A stretch of 64,000 bases of DNA from DATARR01 sp034666985 (lineage in GTDB: Bacteria; Acidobacteriota; Thermoanaerobaculia; Multivoradales; UBA5704): positions 62,001-126,000 of the forward strand of contig JAXDKS010000043.1 of assembly GCA_034666985.1 (NCBI GenBank), written 5' to 3'. The notes under the pieces were generated by a model. It was not told the DNA's origin, did not search any database, and was given only the letters and a program-made list of their open reading frames with translations. The position numbers and the translations under genes were made by a program. Every line of letters starts with the position of its first letter. Positions within the stretch are counted from its first letter, which is position 1. Positions 1 through 6,076 of the stretch are shown here, one piece after another.

Positions 1-189
1 AAAAGCCAGCGGCCAAGTCTCTCGCGTACCCGAAATAGAGGCCGCGGGCCGTGTTTTCATATGGGATCGCCGGCGTTTCATAGGGAAACTCCGCCGTCAG
101 ACGCTTCGCCGACCTGTTTTCATATGAAACGGAGCGGAAATAATATACCCAAGCCTCCGCCAGACCTTTCGCGCTGTCCTTTTCATATG
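1..189. repeat. 63-bp-phased array of TTTTCATATG boxes
   Basis: The 10-mer TTTTCATATG occurs at 54-63, 117-126 and 180-189, exactly 63 bp apart. The middle copy extends to the perfect palindrome TTTCATATGAAA. Sequence between boxes is only loosely alike (a CTCCGCC...AGAC...TTCGC stretch precedes the second and third boxes). A partial box, GTTTCATAGGGAAAC, lies at 75-89. The array may continue left of the window. No gene was recognised in 1-343. Confidence 0.6.
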
Positions 190-343
190 GAAATGTCTCG
201 AAAATATATAGACAGGCGAGGTTCGAAGCCCTGGCGGTGCCGGAGAGACGCTTCGGGGTCGCCGCGCGACGGTCCCTCGTCGTGGCGAAGCGAGACGAGT
301 CGTCTCAGGAGGTCAACGGAGTTGGCGCGGCAGGCCGGAGTCT

Positions 344-673
344 TCAGTCCACGATGAACAACTTGGCACCGGTGCTGGTATGGGAGCGATGGGGCTCCGC
401 GTGATCGGCGACCTGGTAGCTCACGCCAGGCGTGAGGACGTGGGTGCCACCGCCGCGCAGCTCGACGTGGAGCTCCCCTTCCAGACAGAGGAGGATGTGG
501 CCCTTCACGCACCAGTGATCCGCCAGATACCCGGGCGTGTACTCGACCATCCGGACACGGATGTCGCCAAAGGTCCGGGTGCGCCAGAAGGCGGTGCCGG
601 TTTCGCCGGGGTGCTCGGTCGGGGTGACCTGGGACCAGTCGGTGGTTCCGAAGGGAATGTCGGTCAGGCGCAT
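344..673 (-). CDS. DHCW-motif cupin fold protein
   Basis: This 109-aa single-domain cupin carries the signature ADHWCVKGHILLCLEGEL around residues 51-68, typical of the small DHCW-motif cupin family. Function is unknown; cupins are small beta-barrels that often bind a metal and sense or modify a small ligand. No signal peptide is seen, so it is probably cytoplasmic. The ATG at 673 gives the family-typical N-terminus and has a weak GGAG about 8 nt upstream. It stands alone, convergent with nothing and divergent from the nuclease remnant to its right. Confidence 0.8.
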   Translation of the reverse strand: MRLTDIPFGTTDWSQVTPTEHPGETGTAFWRTRTFGDIRVRMVEYTPGYLADHWCVKGHILLCLEGELHVELRGGGTHVLTPGVSYQVADHAEPHRSHTSTGAKLFIVD

Positions 674-753
674 GGGTGGGCTCCGGTGGGGGAGAGTGTA
701 GCTTAGAGGCTGTCTGGAAGGCCTCAGGAGCCTGCCTACACCGGATCGCGGGA

Positions 754-1149
754 CTCAAGGGACGGATCGATCCCTTCCTACTTGTCGACTGCGTGGAAAA
801 CTATCTACAATTGGAGCCACGGGAGGTTGCGGAGTTCGAAGCTCTTCGCTCCCGAAGAGAGAACCAGGAGGTGCGAGCCATGGCGATGACTTGGTCGGAA
901 ACGCAGCAAGCTGTAGGCAGGGAGAAAGGTCTGGAGGAGGGGCGCAGGGAAGGGATGCAGGAAGGGGTGGAGGCGGGAGCCCAGCAGGGTGCCAGGCAGG
1001 TCCTGCTCCACCAACTCGGGAAGCGCTTTGGGCCCTTGCCCGAAACCGTCCGCCGCCGGATCGAGGCGATCAGCTCGCTGGACCGGCTGACAGAGCTCGC
1101 GGAACGGGTTCTCTCTGCCCACTCCCTCGAAGAGATGGGCCTCGCCTAG
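754..1149 (+). pseudogene. C-terminal remnant of an Rpn/PD-(D/E)XK nuclease-transposase (DUF4351 tail)
   Basis: The reading frame holds only the tail of an Rpn-type recombination-promoting nuclease: a linker resembling VENYLQLEPREVAEFE, a glycine/glutamate-rich coiled segment (EKGLEEGRREGMQEGVEAG), then a DUF4351-like helical domain (LLHQLGKRFGPLPETVRRRI). The N-terminal PD-(D/E)XK catalytic half is missing, and sequence upstream of about 754 has no family resemblance. No start codon with a ribosome-binding site precedes the similarity. I read it as a truncated mobile nuclease gene. Confidence 0.65.
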
Positions 1150-1249
1150 GAGCAAGCTCCCGCTCCCTTCCGGCGACTCTCTTGAAATTTCCCGCCCTCG
1201 TCCGTCACCTTCCTTACAGAATTCAACGACTTCTGGAAAGGAGAGTGGC

Positions 1250-1543
1250 ATGAGCAAGAACACCGTACTAGTCCAGCGGATCGACGACGTCAGGATCGAG
1301 CACACGGAGGTGTTGTTCACGGTCTGGGTGAAGGGCACGCACAACGTGGGGGCCTCGAACGCGCGGCTGGCGCCCATGACCCCAGAGTACCCCGAGGTGC
1401 TCGAGCTTGGACTCTACGTCGACGAGGGAGCCACGCAGGTCATCACGCCCGTGGAGGCGAAGCTGGAGTTCGAGCCCGGGAGGTTCGCGGAGGTCTGCGT
1501 GCGGAGCGCCACGAACCGGGAGTGCCGGCCCGTCTTCGAGTAG
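1250..1543 (+). CDS. conserved-looking hypothetical protein, 97 aa
   Basis: A 97-aa acidic protein with a strong Shine-Dalgarno (AAAGGAG about 7 nt before ATG), so very probably expressed. It is rich in beta-branched residues and has no membrane segment or signal peptide. I do not recognise a family. A 10-bp perfect hairpin follows 44 nt after the stop, so it looks like a single-gene transcription unit. Confidence 0.6.
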   Translation: MSKNTVLVQRIDDVRIEHTEVLFTVWVKGTHNVGASNARLAPMTPEYPEVLELGLYVDEGATQVITPVEAKLEFEPGRFAEVCVRSATNRECRPVFE

Positions 1544-1587
1544 GCTGCGGGCTGGGCTCGAATCCGCGGTCGTCTTTCAGGATCTGG

Positions 1588-1618
1588 AATCCCGCCGAGG
1601 CCGCTCCCCGGCGGGATT
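1588..1618 (+). terminator. hairpin downstream of the 97-aa gene
   Basis: A perfect 10-bp inverted repeat (AATCCCGCCG / CGGCGGGATT) with an 11-nt loop lies between the stop at 1543 and the antitoxin promoter. There is no U-tract, so termination is plausible rather than certain. Confidence 0.45.
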
Positions 1619-1636
1619 GCCGTCGTCAGGCTGGGT

Positions 1637-1642
1637 TATATT
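1637..1642 (+). promoter_or_regulatory. -10 element TATATT, leaderless configuration
   Basis: TATATT ends exactly 6 nt before the ATG at 1649, so transcription would begin at or next to the start codon. The -35 is poor. The same 6-nt spacing recurs at five other genes in the window. Confidence 0.45.
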
Positions 1643-1648
1643 TCGGCT

Positions 1649-1885
1649 ATGACGACGTCGATCTCTGTTCCGGATCCGGTTTTCCAGGAAGCTGAGCAGC
1701 TCGCCGAGCGCCTGGAGAAGACCCGAAGTCAGCTCTACACCGAAGCCTTGGTCGAATACCTGGCCCGCCGCAATCCGGATACCATCACCGAGCGGCTCAA
1801 CGCAGTCTTGGATTCGATCGAAGAGCCCGAAGACCACTTCGTGACCGAGACGGCGCAGAGCGTGCTCCGGCGCGTCGAGTGGTGA
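1649..1885 (+). CDS. ribbon-helix-helix antitoxin (MazE-like), orphan
   Basis: A 78-aa antitoxin whose N-terminus (TTSISVPDPVFQEAEQLAER) is a ribbon-helix-helix DNA-binding fold, followed by an acidic toxin-binding tail ending ...SVLRRVEW. In related operons this tail overlaps the start of a MazF-type endoribonuclease toxin. Here the overlapping GTGGTG start is present, but the toxin frame closes after a few codons, so the antitoxin is orphaned. There is no Shine-Dalgarno; a -10 box 6 nt upstream suggests a leaderless transcript. The family assignment is good. Retention of function is inferred from the intact frame. Confidence 0.75.
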   Translation: MTTSISVPDPVFQEAEQLAERLEKTRSQLYTEALVEYLARRNPDTITERLNAVLDSIEEPEDHFVTETAQSVLRRVEW

Positions 1886-1902
1886 TCCACCAGTACCCCT
1901 GA
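1879..1902 (+). pseudogene. start-codon stump of a MazF-like toxin
   Basis: GTG GTG ATC CAC CAG overlaps the antitoxin stop in the expected toxin frame and matches how MazF partners of this antitoxin type usually begin (VVI-x-Q followed by G-(D/E)-V-(Y/F)-W). The match ends at CAG and the frame stops at 1900. No further toxin sequence is visible downstream. Confidence 0.35.
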
Positions 1903-2153
1903 CGAGCAATCTCTGATTGGCGGATTCTCCGGGGAACGTCCTGGTGTCGTCTTTTGACCGGACTGCCGCGGGATTCGGTTGCTAATATGTCTTTGGCTTC
2001 TCGCTGTCAACAAGCGCCAGCGCGAGTTCGAGCTGATCTTCATCGGGATCAACATCGTCCTCGGCCGGGCGTGTAATCTGGTGGCCGACTGTGGGAGGGC
2101 CTGGGGAGGAGCTTGGCCTCCACCCGGCTGTGAGCCGGGGCTCTTCCGGCGCG

Positions 2154-2885
2154 CTACCCGACGCTAACCGGGACGAGGGTCATGGTGTCGTTGCCGAAGA
2201 TATCGATTACTTTGACGGCCACGGTGTAGCGCCTGGGCTGGTCGTAAGTGTGCCGGGCGGTGACGAGCTCGAGGTCGCGGCTATTGCGAGTACGGAAGCT
2301 CTGCCACTCATTCCCAAAAGGTAGCCGCCGGTCCACCGGTCTTCGAAATCGACGAGCTCGCCCTGCTTCGGGTCGACACCCTCGATGTAGTCCTGGATCC
2401 CGAAGCCTCTGGGCACGCGGACGATTTCTTTGCGGCTCTCGTAGTTGAAATCCACGGCTCAGTAGTCGACCCAGTCGGTCCACTTCTTGGTCAGCACTTC
2501 GCGGGTGACGACGCCGTCTTTGTCCTTGATCACCTTGACGAGCTGACCCTGCTCGCAGAGGACGCCGTTCTTGCCTTCCTTAAGTCCTTTGATCAGATCC
2601 TCGGCTTGGCCCTGGCTGTAATAGACCGAGAAGTCGGTCAGCTCGATTTTTAAAGTGAACTTGTTCTTGGAGTCATAGCGTGGAGTGGCTTCGACGAAGG
2701 CGATGTCGAAGAAGACGACCTGACCCTTGTCGACAGCGCGCTTGTCGAAGACCTCGGGCGGGATGTACTTGGGGGTGAGATCGATCCTTTCTGCTTTGCC
2801 TCCTGAAGGACAGCGGGAAAGAGGCCCATCTCGAACTCGAAGGCGAGCAGGTCGACCCGGGTGGCGTTGACAAGAGTCTTCTAAT
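2154..2885 (-). pseudogene. degraded site-specific DNA-methyltransferase (type III Mod-like), C-terminal part
   Basis: Read right to left, three frames must be joined. About 2885-2800 gives NATRVDLLAFEFEMGLFP. About 2800-2462 gives PKYIPPEVFDKRAVDKGQV, then TDFSVYYSQGQAEDLIKGLK and VTREVLTKKWTDWVDY. A TGA at 2459-2461 interrupts before AVDFNYESRKEIVRVP. A further frameshift near 2330 leads to NEWQSFRTR and the terminal VKVIDIFGNDTMTL. This order matches the C-terminal region of large adenine DNA methyltransferases of type III-like systems. The catalytic motifs are absent. At least two frameshifts and one stop make it a dead remnant; no intact restriction subunit is nearby. Confidence 0.6.
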
Positions 2886-3030
2886 GGGTGGCACCTTTTT
2901 AAGTCTATGAGGATGGTTTGGGGCTGGAAGGTGGGGTATAGCGAATTAGGCCGCTCGATCAGGAGTCCATGGAGTCTGGATCGGAGGCGACCAAGCTCGC
3001 TTTGGCATGCCCAGGTAGTCCGATCGAAGC

Positions 3031-3285
3031 CTACCGGAACCCCAACTCCGGTTTCCCCGCGCACTCGCCAGATAGCCGGCCAGCTCGCGCACCAAGCCGG
3101 CTGTGACCACCTCCCGGTGGCGGCTTCCCGGAAGAAGAGGAGGCGGCCAGGGCTTCGCGGTGAACGTCCTGGGTTTCGAAGGCTGCCACCACCTCCTCGA
3201 CCAGACGCTGGATGTCCGCCGTCCGTCCTTCCTTCAGGTAGAGGAGGGTGAGGTCGAGGGAGACCATGGCAGCATCGCTCAAGGA
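3031..3285 (-). pseudogene. C-terminal remnant of a helical-repeat regulatory protein
   Basis: The fragment contains AAMVSLDLTLLYLKEGRT and RLVEEVVAAFETQDVHREAL. After a frameshift the adjacent frame gives VVTAGLVRELAGYLASARG, and after a second shift GKPELGFR before the stop. This resembles the conserved C-terminus of TPR-like, often HTH-containing, proteins of high-GC Acidobacteriota-type genomes. There is no N-terminal domain and there are two frame lesions. It sits in the same debris field as the methyltransferase remnant. Confidence 0.45.
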
Positions 3286-3322
3286 TGGCGTCGCCTGCTT
3301 CGCGACCTGGGACCTATGCGGC

Positions 3323-3745
3323 TCAGCTTTCAGGTGTTTCTGCTGGGTACCAATTCTCGACCACGAGATCGGCAACGTTCTGGAAGTGGCGAACGTTGCG
3401 GGTCACGAGCACCAGGTCGTGGACCCGAGCCGTCGCGGCAAGGAAGGCATCGGGCATGTCGATCGGCTTTCCACGCTTCCGCAGCCAAGCCTGGAGGTCG
3501 GCGGTTGCGAGGCTGACTTTTTCTTCGATTGGAAGCCAGATCGGCAGCGGTAGGATCTCGCGCTCCACTTTCTCCCAGATCGCGCTCGATTTGGGGTGGA
3601 TCGCCGCGCCGAAGCGAAGCTCGTAGCGCGTCATCTCGCAGGCAAAGAGCGCCGACGGATCGGTTGAGAGCAGCCGCCGGACCACGGGCAGGTTTGGACG
3701 CGGCCGGATCAACTCCGAGAATACGTTGGTGTCGATCAGGAACAT
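3323..3745 (-). CDS. vapC: type II toxin VapC, PIN-domain ribonuclease
   Basis: This 140-aa PIN-domain protein begins MFLIDTNVFSEL, carrying the first catalytic Asp, with further acidic residues at CEMTRYELRFG and PIDMPDAFLAA and the closing LVLVTRNVRHF. VapC toxins cleave RNA, commonly initiator tRNA or rRNA, using Mg2+ held by these acidic residues. The start at 3745 is set by the PIN N-terminus. The antitoxin gene lies 35 bp upstream on the same strand, so the two form one operon. All key residues are present, so the toxin looks active. Confidence 0.9.
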   Translation of the reverse strand: MFLIDTNVFSELIRPRPNLPVVRRLLSTDPSALFACEMTRYELRFGAAIHPKSSAIWEKVEREILPLPIWLPIEEKVSLATADLQAWLRKRGKPIDMPDAFLAATARVHDLVLVTRNVRHFQNVADLVVENWYPAETPES

Positions 3746-3780
3746 TGCAAGACGGTCGATTCTCGGAAGCAGAGGAGTGG

Positions 3781-4101
3781 CTACGCGTCGCCGAACAGAT
3801 CGCGCGTTGCCCAGGGCTCTCGTCGGACCTCTTCGAGCGACCGGAAGAAGGACTCGTCGTCGATGCCCTCGGGATTGAACCACGTTCCGTCCGGGCGCCG
3901 CTCCAATCGGCTCTTCCAGCGCTCCCAAGCTTCCCGTCTGACTTCGCTCGCTTTCGTTGCGTCTGCCTCTCCGCCGGCTGCGACTCCGAGCTTCTCGTCG
4001 ATCGCCTCAGCCACGAGGTCGCGCAGTGGGCGTCCCTGTTGGGCCGCGAGCGCCTTCGCTTTTCTGACCAGCGTGTCGGGTAGATCGAACGTCGTCTTCA
4101 C
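3781..4101 (-). CDS. vapB: VapB-like ribbon-helix-helix antitoxin
   Basis: This 106-aa protein starts VKTTFDLPDTLVRKAKALAA, a ribbon-helix-helix DNA-binding segment, and continues into a long charged tail with Trp residues (REAWERWKSRLERRPDG) expected to wrap the VapC active site. It precedes vapC by 35 bp. The GTG start has no Shine-Dalgarno, but a consensus promoter (TTGACA, 17 bp, AATACT) ends 6 nt before it, so the mRNA is probably leaderless. Autoregulation is likely for the family; no clear operator palindrome was seen. Confidence 0.85.
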   Translation of the reverse strand: MKTTFDLPDTLVRKAKALAAQQGRPLRDLVAEAIDEKLGVAAGGEADATKASEVRREAWERWKSRLERRPDGTWFNPEGIDDESFFRSLEEVRREPWATRDLFGDA

Positions 4102-4107
4102 GGAGGG

Positions 4108-4136
4108 AGTATTTCCAGCTTTACGGCGAGTGTCAA
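4108..4136 (-). promoter_or_regulatory. sigma-70-type promoter of vapBC, leaderless
   Basis: On the minus strand TTGACA (4136-4131), a 17-bp spacer and AATACT (4113-4108) form a near-consensus promoter. Only 6 nt separate the -10 box from the GTG start. Confidence 0.7.
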
Positions 4137-4221
4137 GCCGAGCCTCTCTTTGGCATGGTACCTCCCTTGCAGCCCTTTGAGCTTCGAAGACCGGCCGTTC
4201 GCGGCCCGGCAGGAGGCTTCG

Positions 4222-4791
4222 ATGCAACACCCAGACCGATTTTCCCCCATTATTTTCCTCCCAATCATCCTGCTTTCGCTGATCCTCACTGCGCCGGCTG
4301 GGGCGACGAGCACGCAGAACAAGGCTCCCAAGGCTCAGAACAAGCCCCGGCCCTCGAAGTGCCAGGAGAGCGAGGTCAAGAACCCCTATCTCGAGCGCTT
4401 CCGGCAACTGGACAAGAACGGGGACGGCTACGTCACGCTCGACGAGTGGCCGCTCGCCCCGGCCAGCTTCAAGGTCGTCGATCAGGACCAGGATGGGCGC
4501 CTGAGCCAGTACGAGCTCCTGACGCCGAACGTCCTGCGCCGCGATCCCCAGGAAGAGCCGAGACTGGGCACCGACCGGAACGGGCTCCCGGATTACGGCA
4601 ATGCGGCCCGGAACAACGAGGACACCTGGAATGCCCGCGCCACGGCCCGGGATAGAATCCGTTTCCGGAACCTCGACCGCAACCAGGACAACCGCCTGAA
4701 TCTCCTCGAATGGACCGGCTCGAACCTCACCTTCAACCAGCTCGACCGCAACCGCGACGGCGTGCTCAGCCCGGACGAGTGGCCGAGGTAG
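4222..4791 (+). CDS. secreted EF-hand calcium-binding protein
   Basis: A 189-aa protein with an N-terminal signal peptide (hydrophobic IIFLPIILLSLILTAPAGA) and four EF-hand loops: DKNGDGYVTLDE, DQDQDGRLSQYE, DRNQDNRLNLLE and DRNRDGVLSPDE. Each has the D-x-(D/N)-x-(D/N)-G/N spacing and the terminal Glu of a calcium site; the third has N where Gly is usual. The ATG at 4222 follows AGGAGG by 5 nt, so the upstream in-frame ATG is rejected. It probably acts outside the cytoplasm as a calcium-binding or structural protein. The secreted ThuA-like gene follows closely. Confidence 0.85.
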   Translation: MQHPDRFSPIIFLPIILLSLILTAPAGATSTQNKAPKAQNKPRPSKCQESEVKNPYLERFRQLDKNGDGYVTLDEWPLAPASFKVVDQDQDGRLSQYELLTPNVLRRDPQEEPRLGTDRNGLPDYGNAARNNEDTWNARATARDRIRFRNLDRNQDNRLNLLEWTGSNLTFNQLDRNRDGVLSPDEWPR

Positions 4792-4827
4792 TTGTCCATG
4801 TTGTTGCCCATGTTGAGGAGAGACGCG

Positions 4828-5973
4828 ATGTCCCCATGGTTCGGAGCTTTTCGCGCGGGTCTGGCCCGCCGTGTCGCGATCGTGCTTGCCGTGGTCCCTC
4901 TCGGGCTCGGCGCGGCTCCGCCCGTTGCGGCGGCGGGCTGCCAGCCCGGGCCCACGGCGCTCTGCCTCAATGGCGGGCGTTTCCGCGTCGAGATCGCCTG
5001 GAAGGACTTCGCCGGCAGGACCGGCGCCGGCCAAGGCTCAGCCCTGACGGACGATTCCGGGACCTTCTGGTTCTTCAATCCCGCCAATCTTGAAGTCGTC
5101 GTCAAGGTCCTCGATGGCCGGATCATCAACGGCAAGTGGTGGTTCTTCTACGGCGCCTTGTCGAACGTCGAGTACACGATCACCGTCACCGACACGGCGA
5201 CCGGTGCCCGCAGGACCTATCACAATCCCTCGGGACGTTTCGCCAGCGAAGGGGATACGGCGGCTTTCCCCGCCGCCGCCCAGGATTTCCGCGTCCTGGT
5301 CTTCACCAAGGCCACCGGCTTCCGTCACGACTCGATCCCCGACGGCATCGCCCTGGTCCAGGCCCTGGGAGCGGCTCACGGGTTCGGCGTCGACGTCAGC
5401 GAGAACGCCGCGCTCTTCACTCCCCAGGGTCTCGGCGCCTACCGGGCGGTGATCTTCCTCAACACCACCGGCGAGGTCCTGAACGGCAGCCAGCAGGCGG
5501 CCTTCGAAGCCTACGTCCGCGGGGGAGGCGGCTGGGTGGGGGTCCACTCGGCGGCGGATACCGAGTACGCTTGGCCCTTCTACGGCGAGCTCCTGGGGAA
5601 CGGGGCCTGGTTCCTGAGCCACCCGCCGATCCAGGCCGCCACGCTGCGGGTCGAGGATGGGACCCATCCCTCCACCCGGCACTATCCGGCGAGCTTCTCT
5701 TTCACCGACGAGTGGTACAACTTCCGGGCCAATCCCCGCGGCGCGGTCGACGTGCTTCTGGCTATCGACGAGGGCAGCTACAGCCCCGGCAGCGACGCCA
5801 TGGGCGGCGATCACCCCATCGCCTGGTGCCACTCCCTCGGTTCCCTCGGCCTCGGCCGGGCCTGGTATACCACCCTGGGCCACCGCTCCGAGACCTACGG
5901 CGAGGCCACCTACGCCCAGCATCTCCTGGGGGGCATCCTGTGGGCCGCGGGACGGGCTTCCGACTCTCCCTAG
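4828..5973 (+). CDS. secreted two-domain protein: beta-rich module plus ThuA-like domain
   Basis: This 381-aa protein has a signal peptide, a Cys-containing beta-rich module at about residues 35-150 (ALCLNGGRFRVEI, GTFWFFNPANLEVVVKVLD), and a C-terminal ThuA-like domain (FRVLVFTKATGFRHDSIPDG through GWVGVHSAADTEY). ThuA-like domains adopt a glutamine-amidotransferase-like fold and are linked to sugar metabolism. The start at 4828 has GAGGAGA upstream; two earlier in-frame ATGs lack one. The N-terminal module recurs, diverged, at the C-terminus of the LamG protein at 27131-28234. The substrate cannot be deduced. Confidence 0.8.
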   Translation: MSPWFGAFRAGLARRVAIVLAVVPLGLGAAPPVAAAGCQPGPTALCLNGGRFRVEIAWKDFAGRTGAGQGSALTDDSGTFWFFNPANLEVVVKVLDGRIINGKWWFFYGALSNVEYTITVTDTATGARRTYHNPSGRFASEGDTAAFPAAAQDFRVLVFTKATGFRHDSIPDGIALVQALGAAHGFGVDVSENAALFTPQGLGAYRAVIFLNTTGEVLNGSQQAAFEAYVRGGGGWVGVHSAADTEYAWPFYGELLGNGAWFLSHPPIQAATLRVEDGTHPSTRHYPASFSFTDEWYNFRANPRGAVDVLLAIDEGSYSPGSDAMGGDHPIAWCHSLGSLGLGRAWYTTLGHRSETYGEATYAQHLLGGILWAAGRASDSP

Positions 5974-6076
5974 GAGAGTGAGGGCTCCCCGGAATTCTCC
6001 CGGCGCGTGTCGTGTTTGCGTGTCGGCGGGGCCAACTCCGGTCCCTCCTCCCCAGTCTGTTAGGATGACCGGTCCC

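Noticed and set aside
1..189. Possible CRISPR at the left edge
   Set aside because: Only a 10-bp conserved box recurs; intervening sequence is longer and partly alike, unlike CRISPR repeats of 24-40 bp.
1985..2110. Minus-strand acidic segment DDVDPDEDQLELALALVDSE as a separate gene
   Set aside because: It looks like a genuine protein tail but has no start, no upstream homology and sits in the debris field; too little to name.
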